A stretch of DNA of 64,000 nucleotides, from contig NZ_CP016540.2 in the NCBI RefSeq assembly GCF_001186155.3, positions 434,001 to 498,000 on the forward strand, given 5' to 3'. The stretch comes from Planococcus versutus (GTDB lineage: Bacteria > Bacillota > Bacilli > Bacillales_A > Planococcaceae). Under the pieces are notes generated by a model. The model had not been told where the DNA came from. It saw only the letters and a list, made by a program, of their open reading frames with translations, and ran no database searches. Position numbers and translations under genes: made by a program. Shown here one piece after another: positions 52,760-62,914 of this stretch; position 1 is the stretch's first letter, and each line of letters starts with the position of its first letter.

Positions 52760-53939
52760 ATTTTTTGTTTTTATCAAACATATAATTTTTATGATGGAAC
52801 TTCATACTAAAAACAATTCCAAGTGCGAACATATTTCCAATTAACGAGCTACCACCGTAACTGATAAAAGGCAATGGAATTCCGGTGATCGGCAACAACT
52901 GGATGGTCATGCCGATGTTTTGAAACACATGAAACGTAATCATCGCAATGATACCTGCACATACATATGTACTAAACATATCTTTAAATTGCAAAGTGAT
53001 TTTCGTTAAGTGATAGATCAGCATGAAAAACAAAATAATAACGGCGCTTGCCCCAATAAATCCAAAATCCTCTGAGATGACAGTAAAGATAAAGTCAGTA
53101 TGATTTTCAGGAACATATACTTGTCTTCCTTGATAACCTTTGCCGAATACTTCTCCCGATCCAATGGCATTCATTGCAGCGATTAAATTATAACCGCCTG
53201 ATGCTGCATAAGAGTATGGATCAAGCCACGTGTAAATCCGTTCGAACATATAAGGTTTTAGCCCAAATGTGTTAGAAAGAAAATCCTGTGCATTAATCGT
53301 CATCCACAATAATATAGCGCCAATAACCGCAACTCCACCAAAACTAGGTGCAATGATTTTCCAAGTGATCCCTGATACAACAACTACAGCTAATGTAATA
53401 GCGATAAAAACAAGGGCAGTCCCTAAATCGGGCTGTAGCAAGATGAAGCCAAGAGGAATCGCTAAATAAAGGGCGATTTTCCCGAGTAAATAAAAATCGG
53501 ATTTAATTGACTTGAGCAAGTATTGTTCGTGATGTGAAGAAATCAGTTTTGCTAATGCTAATATATAGAAGGTTTTCATGAACTCAGCGGGCTGTATATT
53601 CACAAAAGGTGTGTGAAACCAAGCTTTTGCACCATTAACAGGTGCAGCTATCTGGCCAACGCCATCAGGTGAAACCATCAATAAAAGAAGTAGTAAAATA
53701 CCGAATCCATATAAATAGTAAGCCATTTTTTTATATTGTTCAGGATCGAAATACATCAAAACGGCAATCATCATGATGGAAATGATATAAAATAAAGCTT
53801 GTCTTGGGACAAAATTTGTTAAATATTGTCCAGAAGTTTGAGCTGAGGAAATAGCGACTAAACTGACGATGAAAAATAGAAATAAGATGAAAGCTAGTGG
53901 CCAGTCGATTCGGTCCGTAAAGCTTTTGTTAGTTTGCAT
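52758..53939 (-). CDS. rodA: RodA/FtsW/SpoVE-family peptidoglycan polymerase
   Basis: A 393-residue SEDS protein with ten hydrophobic segments. VNGAKAWFHTPFVNIQPAEFMKTFYIL, LLQPDLGTALVFIAI and the C-terminal PLPFISYGGSSLIGNMFALGIV are SEDS hallmarks. SEDS proteins polymerise glycan strands from lipid II together with a class B PBP. Sequence features (WxDP block YTWLDPYSYAASGGYNLI, GKGYQGRQVYVPENHTDFIF) fit the RodA branch better than FtsW. It is monocistronic; AGGTGA precedes the ATG. Confidence 0.92.
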   Translation of the reverse strand: MQTNKSFTDRIDWPLAFILFLFFIVSLVAISSAQTSGQYLTNFVPRQALFYIISIMMIAVLMYFDPEQYKKMAYYLYGFGILLLLLLMVSPDGVGQIAAPVNGAKAWFHTPFVNIQPAEFMKTFYILALAKLISSHHEQYLLKSIKSDFYLLGKIALYLAIPLGFILLQPDLGTALVFIAITLAVVVVSGITWKIIAPSFGGVAVIGAILLWMTINAQDFLSNTFGLKPYMFERIYTWLDPYSYAASGGYNLIAAMNAIGSGEVFGKGYQGRQVYVPENHTDFIFTVISEDFGFIGASAVIILFFMLIYHLTKITLQFKDMFSTYVCAGIIAMITFHVFQNIGMTIQLLPITGIPLPFISYGGSSLIGNMFALGIVFSMKFHHKNYMFDKNKK

Positions 53940-54090
53940 GTAAGTTCACCTGTGCTTTTTTATTATTATGAGTCGAAAACTATTATAACGTATATAACTA
54001 TAATGTGCGCATGACAAAAGTAATGACGCATTTGGAGTATGGATGTTTCATGTTTCATCTTTTTAATCGTATAATAGAAAAGGGAATGGA

Positions 54091-54870
54091 GTGGGGAAAT
54101 TGGAAAAAAAACCTCTGTACACAGATGCATACATACAGCATTTATATATTTATTTAAACGAATCTGATCAGTTTGCTTTGTTTAGTGGACTAACTTTTGC
54201 CCATTTCTTAGATGCGATGAAATTACCTAAAAACCTTTTGTTGTTAAAACACCCTTACGAAGATGCTTCTTTTAATATGCATACTCATATGGAATTTGCA
54301 ACGCAAGAAGAGTTTGGTCAATTGCGCAAAGCACGTACCAATAAAAAAAGTGAATTTTGTTGGGTCGATTTTAGAAATGAAAAGCAGTTGAATTCGTTGA
54401 CATCTCAAGAACAAGCTGAACTGCTGTTTATTGGTCATAAAAAAGCACCCGTTAAATCACCGTTTTTCTCAACGCTTCAAAACGAATTTGTTTATTTATC
54501 CAGCGAAGAAGAAGAAATCACAAAAATATATTTCCGTAACTTAGTGCGCTTAAATGAACTTGTTGGAAATTACTTTACATATTTAATTCGACGTGAAGAA
54601 AATGGACAAAATTTTTGGCGTCGTAAACCGAAAGACGCGATTCCCGAATTACCTGTTGATATTCTTCAGTCTTTAAAAAAGAATTACCGTGAAGGTGTGT
54701 TGATCTCACTTGCAGATCCTGAAAAAACAAAAAACACGATTGAATTGCATATTCGCCCAGTCGAAGAAATCGCTTTTCTAGATGAATTTTGGTCTGATAT
54801 TGAAGAATATACAAAGCAAGGTGTGTCGCGTAAAATCATTTATGATCGCAAACAAAAAACATGGAAATGA
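54091..54870 (+). CDS. Hypothetical protein, unrecognised
   Basis: A 259-residue soluble protein with no signal peptide or membrane segment. It is rich in Lys, Glu and aromatic residues. Visible stretches such as HPYEDASFNMHTHMEFATQE and IYFRNLVRLNELVGNYFTYL do not recall a known active site. Start is uncertain: GTG 54091 (AGGGA upstream) or TTG 54100 (GGAG upstream). A -10 TATAAT at 54070-54075 gives a very short leader. It diverges from rodA and has its own terminator. I cannot assign a function. Confidence 0.75.
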   Translation: MGKLEKKPLYTDAYIQHLYIYLNESDQFALFSGLTFAHFLDAMKLPKNLLLLKHPYEDASFNMHTHMEFATQEEFGQLRKARTNKKSEFCWVDFRNEKQLNSLTSQEQAELLFIGHKKAPVKSPFFSTLQNEFVYLSSEEEEITKIYFRNLVRLNELVGNYFTYLIRREENGQNFWRRKPKDAIPELPVDILQSLKKNYREGVLISLADPEKTKNTIELHIRPVEEIAFLDEFWSDIEEYTKQGVSRKIIYDRKQKTWK

Positions 54871-54896
54871 TACCTGCAAGCAGGTATCATTTTTTT
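54868..54896 (+). terminator. Intrinsic terminator of the hypothetical gene
   Basis: TGATACCTGC and GCAGGTATCA pair perfectly around AA, followed by seven T; the stem begins with the stop codon. Confidence 0.93.
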
Positions 54897-54956
54897 CGGA
54901 CCAACTGTTAACCTAATTAAAATTATCTCAAACACAAAATGAAAGTAGGGAGTCGC

Positions 54957-55304
54957 TTGGCTTGGATTTATCTTTTAGTTGCTGGAGTTACAGAAATTGT
55001 ATGGGCAGTCGGATTAAAATTTGCTGATGGCTTTACGAACTTTTTTCCATCTCTTGTTACCATTATTTTTATCGGCGTCAGCTTTGTATTGTTTGCCACT
55101 GCTATAAAAACAATACCGATTGGCACAGCATACGCGGTGTTTACAGGGATTGGTGCTGCAGGAACAGCTGTAGTTGGGATCCTACTGTTTAGTGAAAATG
55201 CCAGTGTAGAAAAAATATTCTTTTTACTGTTGTTACTGGTTGGAATTATTGGCTTAAAAGTACTTGATGGAAAAGAAAGCCCTGATAAGGAAGTGGATTC
55301 ATGA
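54957..55304 (+). CDS. SMR-family efflux subunit (SugE/YkkC type)
   Basis: A 115-residue four-helix small multidrug resistance protein. LLVAGVTEIVWAVGLKFADGF contains the membrane Glu that binds protons and cation; GTAYAVFTGIGAAGTAVVG is the conserved helix 3. It resembles the guanidinium exporter (Gdx/SugE) branch. I choose TTG 54957 because GTAGGGAG lies four bases upstream; ATG 54939 lacks a ribosome site. It overlaps a second SMR gene by four bases, implying a heterodimeric pump. No guanidine riboswitch is visible upstream. Confidence 0.92.
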   Translation: MAWIYLLVAGVTEIVWAVGLKFADGFTNFFPSLVTIIFIGVSFVLFATAIKTIPIGTAYAVFTGIGAAGTAVVGILLFSENASVEKIFFLLLLLVGIIGLKVLDGKESPDKEVDS

Positions 55305-55621
55305 TATCCTGGATCCTATTAATTATTGCTGGATTTTTTGAAGTAGCTTTTGTTACAACAATGAAGTTGTCGAAAGGTTTTAAAATAAAGCGATATACGA
55401 TTTTAACAGTTGTAACGGGAGCACTCAGCTTTTATTTATTGTCTGTGGCGTTAACGACGATTGCGCTTGGTACAGGCTACGCAGTTTGGACCGGCATTGG
55501 CGCAGCGGGAAGTGTGTTAATAGGCATGTTTTTCTTTCGTGAAAGCAAACAACCAATGAAAATATTCTTTTTAACATGCATCATCGCGGGAGTAGTCGGT
55601 TTGAAAATTTTTGGTAGTTAA
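55301..55621 (+). CDS. SMR-family efflux subunit (YkkD type)
   Basis: A 106-residue partner of the preceding gene, started at an overlapping ATGA. IIAGFFEVAFVTTMKLSKGF has the membrane Glu, and GTGYAVWTGIGAAGSVLIGM the helix 3 motif. Paired SMR genes such as ykkCD, ebrAB and yvdSR work as antiparallel heterodimers exporting cationic compounds. Which pair this corresponds to cannot be decided here. Confidence 0.93.
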   Translation: MISWILLIIAGFFEVAFVTTMKLSKGFKIKRYTILTVVTGALSFYLLSVALTTIALGTGYAVWTGIGAAGSVLIGMFFFRESKQPMKIFFLTCIIAGVVGLKIFGS

Positions 55622-55694
55622 CGAGAAAAAATTATTAGTCAGTGTAGGTTCATGATAAACTATGCAATATGGATAATGAAATGAGGTTTCTTAA

Positions 55695-56765
55695 ATGAAA
55701 AAAAAGATTGGTTTATTATATGGAGGCAAGTCAGCGGAACACGAAGTTTCGCTGTCTACAGCCTTAGCAGTTACAAATGCAATAGATTTTGATGTATATG
55801 ACGTTTTCCCTATTTATATCACACAAGACGGCGAATGGAGAAAAAATGCCCCTCTTGAAGGACCGGCTAAAACGGTTGAACAGCTTCAACTAACAAGTGA
55901 ATCATCGAAACCAAATGATATTTCTAGTTTTCTTCCATCACAAAATAATAAAGCATTAGACGTCATCATTCCGTTACTTCACGGACCAAATGGAGAAGAC
56001 GGTACTGTTCAAGGCTTACTTGAAGTACTGAACATTCCATACGTTGGAAATGGTGTATTAGCCTCTTCAGCTGGCATGGACAAAGTGGTGATGAAGCAAT
56101 TGTTTGAGCAGGCAGGTTTAAAACAAACGCCTTATGTGTATTTTATAAGAAGAGAGTGGGATCAAAATCAGGATTTCTGGGTAGCGAAAGTAGAAGCAGA
56201 ACTAGCGTGGCCGGTTTTTGTCAAGCCAGCGAATCTGGGTTCGAGTGTCGGGATCAGCAAAGCGGATAATCGCGAAGAACTTGTTGCAGCAGTAAAAGAA
56301 GCGTTGAAATTCGATCGTAAAATTGTTATTGAACAAGGCGTGGTTGCTCGTGAAATCGAAGTGGGTGTTTTAGGAAACGATAATCCAGCTTGTTCAGTAG
56401 CTGGTGAAATCAAACCATTAAAAGCTTTTTATGATTACCAAGCAAAATACAAAGATGGCGATACGGCAATGATTATTCCAGCGGAGTTAGACGAAGCAAT
56501 TTATGCGAACTTAGAAGTAGACGCAAAAAAAGCCTTTAAAATTCTAGATTGTTCAGGGCTTGTCCGTGCAGATTTTTTTGTAACTGAAAACAATGAAATT
56601 CTAATTAATGAAGTCAATACATTACCAGGATTCACGCCTTACAGCATGTTTCCACTTCTTTGGGAAAATACAGGAGTGCCCTATCCGGAGCTAATCAAAC
56701 GACTTATAACATTAGCGATTGAACGACATGAAGAAAAACAATTACTACAAGTTAAAATGGATTGA
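55695..56765 (+). CDS. ddl: D-alanine--D-alanine ligase
   Basis: A 356-residue ATP-grasp ligase making the D-Ala-D-Ala end of the peptidoglycan stem. [50 protein letters not shown] and [14 protein letters not shown] are the family blocks. No VanA-type His specificity change was noticed in the omega loop (YDYQAKY), so D-Ala rather than D-Lac is the expected second substrate. It precedes murF by 13 bases. Confidence 0.96.
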   Translation: MKKKIGLLYGGKSAEHEVSLSTALAVTNAIDFDVYDVFPIYITQDGEWRKNAPLEGPAKTVEQLQLTSESSKPNDISSFLPSQNNKALDVIIPLLHGPNGEDGTVQGLLEVLNIPYVGNGVLASSAGMDKVVMKQLFEQAGLKQTPYVYFIRREWDQNQDFWVAKVEAELAWPVFVKPANLGSSVGISKADNREELVAAVKEALKFDRKIVIEQGVVAREIEVGVLGNDNPACSVAGEIKPLKAFYDYQAKYKDGDTAMIIPAELDEAIYANLEVDAKKAFKILDCSGLVRADFFVTENNEILINEVNTLPGFTPYSMFPLLWENTGVPYPELIKRLITLAIERHEEKQLLQVKMD

Positions 56766-56778
56766 GTGGAGAAGCCAA

Positions 56779-58140
56779 ATGAAAAAAAAGATTGAACAAG
56801 TAGCCAAATGGCTGGATATCAAAACTAACTTAAAAAGCTTTGACGTTACAGGAGTATCGATTAATACGAGAACTCTAAAGCCAGGTGATTTGTTTATTCC
56901 TTTTCGTGGAGAAAATGTAAACGGACATAAGTATGTCCGTTCAGCAATTGAGCTAGGTGCAGCAGCTTCACTTTGGCAGCATGACGAACCAGGGGCACCG
57001 GACGATTTGCCGCTGTTGTTTGTTGACGACTGTGAAGTGGCTCTACAAGAAATGGCTCGAGCTTATCGCGATGAGCTATCAACGATGGTGATTGGAATTA
57101 CAGGTTCTAATGGGAAGACTTCAACGAAAGATTTAGTGGCAAGTGTTTTAAAGCCATATGTCAAAGTGCAAAAAACACAAGGCAATTTCAATAATGAACT
57201 TGGTTTACCGTTAACAATTTTATCCCTTGAAGAAGATACAAAAGTGGCTGTTTTGGAGATGGGAATGAGCGGGAAAGGGCAAATTGAGTTTTTATCTCAG
57301 CTAGCTCGACCTGATTATGCGATTATCACTAATATTGGAGAAGCTCATATGCAAGACCTTGGATCGCGTGAAGCAATTGCACAAGCTAAATTCGAAATTG
57401 TTGCAGGTCTTCAGCAACACGGTAAGCTCTTTTATGATGGAGATGAACCACTGTTACTGCCATTCATGGAATCTTTTCCGCAAGGAGTATCTTTTGGATT
57501 TGATGACAACAATGAGTTAACAGTAACGGATATTAAAGCGACTGAAACTGGCAGCAGTTTTATGGTAAGTGGCATCATCAATGCGGCATTTACCATTCCA
57601 GTATTGGGCGAACATCAAGTGAAAAACACATTAGCTGCTATTTTGGTTGCGCTCGAAGCAGGTTTATCAGAAGATCAAATACGTAAATCGTTAAAAGATG
57701 CTGCGTTAACGGATATGCGGATGCAAATGATTCAGGCTGATAATGGAGCCATCTTTATTAACGATGCTTATAATGCGGCGCCTTCATCAATGAAAGCAGC
57801 GATGACTTTTATTCGTGAAACAACGATGAAAGAAAAGAAATGGGTAGTGCTTGGAGATATGCTTGAACTCGGAGATGAAGAACAAAGTTACCATGAAGCA
57901 CTTAGCAGTTGTATTACGGAAAGTTTAGCAGGCGTATGTTTATATGGACCTCGAATGAAATGGCTCTATGATAAGCTGCAAACAGATTATGCAGGTAAGT
58001 TGTTATGGAGCGAAGCAGATTACGGTCCGATTATTGATTTGCTAAAACGATATACAAACAAAGACTCGGTTATTTTAGTAAAAGGATCACGAGGAATGGC
58101 GTTAGAAAACATTATCGACCCTTTCGTTCGTCAGAACTAA
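56779..58140 (+). CDS. murF: UDP-MurNAc-tripeptide--D-Ala-D-Ala ligase
   Basis: A 453-residue Mur ligase adding D-Ala-D-Ala to the cytoplasmic precursor. VIGITGSNGKTSTKDLVAS is the ATP P-loop, FNNELGLPLTIL and EMGMSGKGQIEFL are substrate blocks, and NDAYNAAPSSMKAAM is the conserved MurF signature. I use ATG 56779 behind GGAGAA; the frame is open for 20 codons upstream into ddl. The order ddl-murF is conserved in Bacillales. Confidence 0.96.
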   Translation: MKKKIEQVAKWLDIKTNLKSFDVTGVSINTRTLKPGDLFIPFRGENVNGHKYVRSAIELGAAASLWQHDEPGAPDDLPLLFVDDCEVALQEMARAYRDELSTMVIGITGSNGKTSTKDLVASVLKPYVKVQKTQGNFNNELGLPLTILSLEEDTKVAVLEMGMSGKGQIEFLSQLARPDYAIITNIGEAHMQDLGSREAIAQAKFEIVAGLQQHGKLFYDGDEPLLLPFMESFPQGVSFGFDDNNELTVTDIKATETGSSFMVSGIINAAFTIPVLGEHQVKNTLAAILVALEAGLSEDQIRKSLKDAALTDMRMQMIQADNGAIFINDAYNAAPSSMKAAMTFIRETTMKEKKWVVLGDMLELGDEEQSYHEALSSCITESLAGVCLYGPRMKWLYDKLQTDYAGKLLWSEADYGPIIDLLKRYTNKDSVILVKGSRGMALENIIDPFVRQN

Positions 58141-58171
58141 AAACGCTGAATATTGAAGAGAGGGAAGTAAT

Positions 58172-58870
58172 TTGAAGACTGGTGTGCTCTGTATTCATGG
58201 ATTTACAGGAGGTCCATTCGAAGTAGAACCTCTTACTGACTTCTTAATTGAACAAACAGAATGGCTTGTTGAAATACCGGTACTTCCAGGACATGGTGAA
58301 AAACTAGCTTTAAAGAGTATAGTAGCTGAGAGCTGGATGATGGAAGCAGAACTGGCCTTAAAAAGATTAAAAAAGACAGCAGATCGTATTATCATTATTG
58401 GGTTTTCAATGGGCGGGTTGATTGCGATGTACTTAGCTATGCGCTATAAAATCGATCGCTTGGTTCTATTAAGTGCTGCTGCAAAATACATCAGTCCAGT
58501 GCAAATGTTTAAAGAAGTGCAAGAAGCAGTAAAAGATGCGCTGACAGGGAAAATAGCAAAAAATTCACTTTTTCATCTTTATAAATACAAGCTGACACAT
58601 ACTCCGATTAGTTCGGCTGTTGAATTTCTGCGTGTGGTAAAGATGGTTGAACCTTATTACGATAAAATTAAGGTTCCAGTTTGCATTGTACAAGGCGGTC
58701 AAGATGGCATCGTTCCAGCATCTGCTGCAGATTTCATTTATAATCAAATTGGTTCAAGTGATAAAGAAATGATCCATTCGAAAACAGGCAAGCATTTAAT
58801 CTGTTATAGTGAAGATCGTTTCGTATGGTTTGAAGACGTTTTAAGGTTTATGAGAAAAGGTCTTGAGTAA
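58172..58870 (+). CDS. Carboxylesterase (Est30-like alpha/beta hydrolase)
   Basis: A 232-residue alpha/beta hydrolase. CIHGFTGGPFEVEPLTDFL forms the oxyanion region; Ser79 in GFSMGG is the nucleophile; GGQDGIVP and the His of KTGKHLICY complete the triad. It resembles Geobacillus Est30 and monoacylglycerol lipases, acting on short acyl esters. It starts with TTG 58172, 12 bases after AGAGAGGGAAG. It follows murF by 31 bases and may be co-transcribed. Confidence 0.92.
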   Translation: MKTGVLCIHGFTGGPFEVEPLTDFLIEQTEWLVEIPVLPGHGEKLALKSIVAESWMMEAELALKRLKKTADRIIIIGFSMGGLIAMYLAMRYKIDRLVLLSAAAKYISPVQMFKEVQEAVKDALTGKIAKNSLFHLYKYKLTHTPISSAVEFLRVVKMVEPYYDKIKVPVCIVQGGQDGIVPASAADFIYNQIGSSDKEMIHSKTGKHLICYSEDRFVWFEDVLRFMRKGLE

Positions 58871-58894
58871 ACTGATTATTAGAACCTTTGTGTA

Positions 58895-59204
58895 TTGATT
58901 GCCAAGAAAGAAAAAATATGCTATTCTTTTGAGAGCAATGGATACATTTTTGAAGCACTCTTCCCTGTGAAGAGTATTTTTTTGAGCAAAACGGTTTGTT
59001 CTATAGATAGGGCATCAAACACCCGCCGATCAGACCGCTCGGCAAAGCCCGAGCTTTTTCTGTTCACACATCCCCTCTGACTTAAAACTACAGAGTATGA
59101 TTTTCGACGTGAAACTTCCTCATAAAGGCTCGACCTTGTCACGAATTCATCTAAAATGTACACCATTTGTAAATCAGATGAAGACAAAAGGAGATTGAAA
59201 AAAT
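58895..59204 (+). promoter_or_regulatory. Promoter and long leader of cshA with two terminator-like hairpins
   Basis: This 334-base gap has a possible promoter (TTGATT 58895-58900, 16 bp, TATGCT 58917-58922). A hairpin with T run follows (ACTCTTC/GAAGAGT, 58957-58983), then a second (GCTCGG/CCCGAGC, 59037-59059, then TTTTT). The rest of the leader, 59060-59190, shows no frame. The hairpins could attenuate transcription of the helicase gene, or one may end the murF-esterase transcript. Confidence 0.5.
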
Positions 59205-60728
59205 TTGGTAAAATTTTCAGAGTTAAATATTAGCGAAACAACTTTAAAGTCCGTAAAACGTATGGGGTTTGAAGAAGCAACACCAATTCAAGAAGGTACA
59301 ATCCGTCTTGGAATGGAAGGCAAAGACATTATTGGACAAGCACAAACAGGTACAGGTAAAACAACTGCATTTGGTATTCCTTTGATTGAAAAAATCGACA
59401 CTAAAGACGGTAATGTTCAAGGGTTAGTTATCGCACCAACACGCGAATTGGCAATCCAAGTTTCAGAAGAACTTTACAGATTGGGTCAAGATAAAAACGT
59501 ACGCATTCTTTCAGTATACGGCGGCCAAGAAATTAGCCGACAAATCCGTGCACTTAAAAACCGTCCGCAAGTTATCGTTGGTACTCCAGGACGTCTATTA
59601 GACCATATCAACCGCCGTACACTTAAATTGGATAATGTGAATACGTTAATCCTTGATGAAGCAGACGAAATGTTGAACATGGGCTTTATCGAAGACATTC
59701 AAACAATTATGGCAAGTGTTCCTGATACGCGTCAAACATTGTTGTTCTCAGCAACTATGCCGGATGCAATCCGTCGCATTGCAGAGAAATTCATGAAAAC
59801 TCCTGAAGTTGTTAAAATCAAATCAAAAGAAATGACTGTTGAAAATATTGAGCAATTCTACGTGAAATCTGTAGAGCGCGAGAAATTCGATTTCCTTTCA
59901 CGTCTTTTGAATGTTCAACAACCAGAACTTGCAATTGTTTTCGGCCGTACAAAACGCCGTGTTGACGAATTAGCAAAAGCTTTGAATATCCGCGGCTATC
60001 TTGCTGAAGGAATTCATGGTGACTTGAGCCAAGCAAAACGTATGTCTGTTTTGAAACAATTTAAAGCTGGCAAAATCGATATCTTGGTAGCAACAGATGT
60101 AGCGGCTCGCGGACTTGACATCTCTGGTGTATCACACGTATACAACTTTGATATTCCGCAAGATCCTGAAAGCTATGTTCACCGTATCGGCCGTACAGGT
60201 CGTGCAGGTAAAAAAGGTGTCGCAGTCACGTTTGTTACACCACGTGAAATGGGCTACTTGAGCATCGTTGAACGCACTACAAAGAAAAAAATGGAAGCAT
60301 TAGTTCCTCCAACTGCGAATGAAGCTGTACTTGGCCAAAAACGCGTTGCAATGGAACAATTGTTTGAAATGACAGAGAAAAACAATCTTGGCGATTATCG
60401 CGAATTCGCGACGCAAATGCTTGAAAAGCACGATGCGGTTGATTTGATTGCAGCAGCTCTTAAAACAATGACTAAAGAACCGGAAGATGTTCCAGTCTCT
60501 ATTTCCGAAGAACGTCCTTTGCCATCACGCGGAGGCGGCGGTTATAAAGGCAAGAGCGGAAGCGGACGCAGTGGCGGAGGCGGCGGCTATAAAGGCAATC
60601 GTTCTTCAAGCTCAGCTCGTCCATCTTCAAGCCGTGGAGCAAGCTCAGGCGCAAGCCGTCGTCGTGAAGGCGGAAGCGGAACGGGTGGCGGACGTCCGGG
60701 ACGTACGACTCGTCGTAGCGAATCTTAA
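59205..60728 (+). CDS. cshA: DEAD-box ATP-dependent RNA helicase CshA
   Basis: A 507-residue RNA helicase. The order of motifs is Q motif (GFEEATPIQ), [48 protein letters not shown] and [10 protein letters not shown]. After about residue 425 comes a low-complexity tail rich in Gly, Ser and Arg ([24 protein letters not shown]), a typical RNA-binding extension. CshA unwinds RNA in the cold and takes part in mRNA decay. It starts with TTG 59205 after AAAGGAG (11 bases). Codon use in the gene is biased to highly used codons, as expected for strong expression. Confidence 0.96.
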   Translation: MVKFSELNISETTLKSVKRMGFEEATPIQEGTIRLGMEGKDIIGQAQTGTGKTTAFGIPLIEKIDTKDGNVQGLVIAPTRELAIQVSEELYRLGQDKNVRILSVYGGQEISRQIRALKNRPQVIVGTPGRLLDHINRRTLKLDNVNTLILDEADEMLNMGFIEDIQTIMASVPDTRQTLLFSATMPDAIRRIAEKFMKTPEVVKIKSKEMTVENIEQFYVKSVEREKFDFLSRLLNVQQPELAIVFGRTKRRVDELAKALNIRGYLAEGIHGDLSQAKRMSVLKQFKAGKIDILVATDVAARGLDISGVSHVYNFDIPQDPESYVHRIGRTGRAGKKGVAVTFVTPREMGYLSIVERTTKKKMEALVPPTANEAVLGQKRVAMEQLFEMTEKNNLGDYREFATQMLEKHDAVDLIAAALKTMTKEPEDVPVSISEERPLPSRGGGGYKGKSGSGRSGGGGGYKGNRSSSSARPSSSRGASSGASRRREGGSGTGGGRPGRTTRRSES

Positions 60729-60741
60729 TACCGATTAATTT

Positions 60742-60790
60742 AAAAGGACGTATGCACAAACAGGAAACTGTTTTGCATACGTCCTTTTTT
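60742..60790 (+). terminator. Intrinsic terminator of cshA
   Basis: AAAAGGACGTATGCA and TGCATACGTCCTTTT pair perfectly, with an inner AAACAG/CTGTTT hairpin, followed by T. Confidence 0.92.
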
Positions 60791-60878
60791 GCTGTCTAAC
60801 TATCAGTTACAATAGAGTGAAACGTTCACAGCAATAAATCGTATAAAGAGGATTAGGTAGATGATTGGAGAGAAGCAA

Positions 60879-61358
60879 ATGGATAACCAACCGCAAAAGC
60901 AAATTTCGCGAAAAGGGCTAACCGTCTGGCGTGTATATGGCAGTATGGAAACAGCAGTTGTGGTGTTGCTGATGATTGGCGCAGGTGTTTTAACATATTT
61001 TTTGGACTGGCCGCAATGGCTATACGCAGTTTACGGAGGCATTATCATTTTATTTGGTGTTTTGTTTATTTTTTGGTTTCCTAAAATACGCTGGCAGCGT
61101 TGGCGCTATGAAGTAAGAGACCAGGAAATCGAGTTGCAGCACGGTTTGTTTATTGTGACTCGGACATTGGTGCCAATGGTACGTGTTCAGCATGTTGATA
61201 CAGAACAAGGACCTATTTTGCGTAAATACGATCTAGCAGAAATTTCAATTTCAACAGCTGCCACAACGCATACAATTCCAGCGTTGGTTACAGCAGAAGC
61301 TGATGAGTTGAGAGCAAGAATTTCTGTACTGGCAAGGGTGGCGGAAGATGATGTATGA
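60879..61358 (+). CDS. PH-domain membrane protein YdbS-like
   Basis: A 159-residue protein with two membrane helices (about 25-70) followed by one bacterial PH-like domain (former DUF304; WRYEVRDQEIELQHGLFIVTRTLVPM, VQHVDTEQGPILRKYDLAEI). I use ATG 60879 behind GGAGAG, giving the same length as B. subtilis YdbS; ATG 60861 would add six residues. It overlaps the YdbT-like gene by 11 bases, and the two proteins are thought to form a complex. In B. subtilis YdbS-YdbT have been linked to resistance against an antibiotic peptide. Confidence 0.9.
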   Translation: MDNQPQKQISRKGLTVWRVYGSMETAVVVLLMIGAGVLTYFLDWPQWLYAVYGGIIILFGVLFIFWFPKIRWQRWRYEVRDQEIELQHGLFIVTRTLVPMVRVQHVDTEQGPILRKYDLAEISISTAATTHTIPALVTAEADELRARISVLARVAEDDV

Positions 61359-62853
61359 GGAGCGTTACAAACTTCATCCCATTTCAGCTTTTTTAAACTT
61401 TATAAAAGGGTTAAAGGAATTGATTTTTCCTTTTATCATCATTTTTGGTGTTAATATATTCAGAGATGGTGGCATTCGGTCGATGTTTAATCAAGGCTGG
61501 CAAGGGTTTATTCCGTTGATGGTTGGTGGAGGAATTTTGATCTTTTTGTTAGTTACTGGAATTATTAAGTGGAAACGTTTTGTTTATTGGTTTGAAGATG
61601 GTGAATTGCGTATTGAGTACGGCTTGTTTGTGAAGAAAAAAAGGTATATTCCCTTTGAACGAATTCAAAGCCTTAACTACACAGAAGGTATTTTTCACCG
61701 GCCGCTTGGATTAGTCAAAGTCAAAGTGGAAACGGCCGGATCTGGAAAAATAGGTCAAGCAGAAGCTGAACTGACAGCTATCTCCCGTGAAGATGCAGAT
61801 CGTATTGAAAATGAAATGGAAAAAGCAAAGCATCAACTTCCGGTAAAAGGAGCCCTGGTAATGGGTCCTGCAGAATATGTGGAACTTACTAAAAAAACAA
61901 CAAAATCACTGTATCATATGTCTATAAAAGAATTGTTGATTCTTGCAACAACTTCTGGTGGAATTGGTGTGGTCATTTCAGCTGTGTTGATTTTTCTTTC
62001 TCAGTTTTCTGAGTTTATCCCATACGATGCAGTTTATGAAGAAGTTGTCTCGTTTTTACGTTTTGGACTATTAATAGTTGTTTTAACTATCTTTTTTGTG
62101 TTATTGATTGCCTGGATTATTTCAGTTGTTATGACCGTCTTCGCAAATTATCAATTTACTATTCAGTATGATGAAGATCATATCTATATAAGTAGAGGAT
62201 TACTGGAGAAAAAGAAAGTTTCTATTCCATTAAAGCGTGTTCAAGGAATCAAAATCAGTCAAAATCCGGTGCGTCAGCTTTTCGGATATGCTACTGTTGT
62301 GGTTGAAAGTGCAGGCGGAACGGTTGGTGATAAAGACGAAAAAATTCGGTTGTTTCCTTTAGTGAAAAACAAACGAATGCTTCCGATGTTAACCGAGTTA
62401 TTCCCAGAGTTTGTCTGGTCGCCAAAATTAGTAAAAGCACCAAAGCGCAGTGTACATTTCTTTTACCGCTTGAGTTTGGTGTGGTGGTCTCCTGTATTTG
62501 CTGCTGTCGGTTATTTCTTTTATCCCTACGGCTTGCTGGTATTGCTTATTATTCCGCTTGTTATCGGTATCGGGGTCTGGCAACATCGAACAGTTGGGTA
62601 TGCGTTAGATGAAAAGCAATTAACGATGCAGTTTAGAGGATTAGGCAAGCATTGCTATTTCATGTTGAAAAAAAGAGTGCAAGTTGTTCAAATAACGCAG
62701 AGTTACTTTCAACGTCGCAAAGGCATTGCTTCTACCCATGCCACAATCAAGTCTGGCATGATGGGAGCGACAGCAACAACTCCTCATATGGAAAAAGAAG
62801 ACGCCACTCGAATTTTGACTTGGTATGAACCGTCTGGAACAAAAAGACTATAA
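61348..62853 (+). CDS. PH-domain membrane protein YdbT-like
   Basis: A 501-residue membrane protein with three PH-like (DUF304) modules, each introduced by membrane helices: GELRIEYGLFVKKKRYIPFERIQS, then HIYISRGLLEKKKVSIPLKRVQG, then QFRGLGKHCYFMLKKRVQVVQ. It is the larger partner of the preceding gene. The start lies inside the previous gene (ATG 61348 or 61351), so translation is coupled. Function unproven. Confidence 0.92.
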   Translation: MMYEERYKLHPISAFLNFIKGLKELIFPFIIIFGVNIFRDGGIRSMFNQGWQGFIPLMVGGGILIFLLVTGIIKWKRFVYWFEDGELRIEYGLFVKKKRYIPFERIQSLNYTEGIFHRPLGLVKVKVETAGSGKIGQAEAELTAISREDADRIENEMEKAKHQLPVKGALVMGPAEYVELTKKTTKSLYHMSIKELLILATTSGGIGVVISAVLIFLSQFSEFIPYDAVYEEVVSFLRFGLLIVVLTIFFVLLIAWIISVVMTVFANYQFTIQYDEDHIYISRGLLEKKKVSIPLKRVQGIKISQNPVRQLFGYATVVVESAGGTVGDKDEKIRLFPLVKNKRMLPMLTELFPEFVWSPKLVKAPKRSVHFFYRLSLVWWSPVFAAVGYFFYPYGLLVLLIIPLVIGIGVWQHRTVGYALDEKQLTMQFRGLGKHCYFMLKKRVQVVQITQSYFQRRKGIASTHATIKSGMMGATATTPHMEKEDATRILTWYEPSGTKRL

Positions 62854-62881
62854 AGATGGCAACAGGCTTTTTCACACAAAA

Positions 62882-62914
62882 AAAGGCAGCTGGAGTAAAA
62901 ATCCAGCTGTCTTT
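62882..62914. terminator. Bidirectional terminator between convergent genes
   Basis: AAAGGCAGCTGGA and TCCAGCTGTCTTT pair with one G-T around a seven-base loop. Confidence 0.9.

Noticed and set aside
54890..54956. Guanidine (ykkC) riboswitch before the SMR pair
   Set aside because: The gap after the preceding terminator is under 70 bases and lacks the conserved ACGR-type motifs.
60487..60738. Alanine/valine-rich frame inside the cshA tail
   Set aside because: It is the alternate reading of the Gly/Ser/Arg-rich C-terminal repeat of the helicase.
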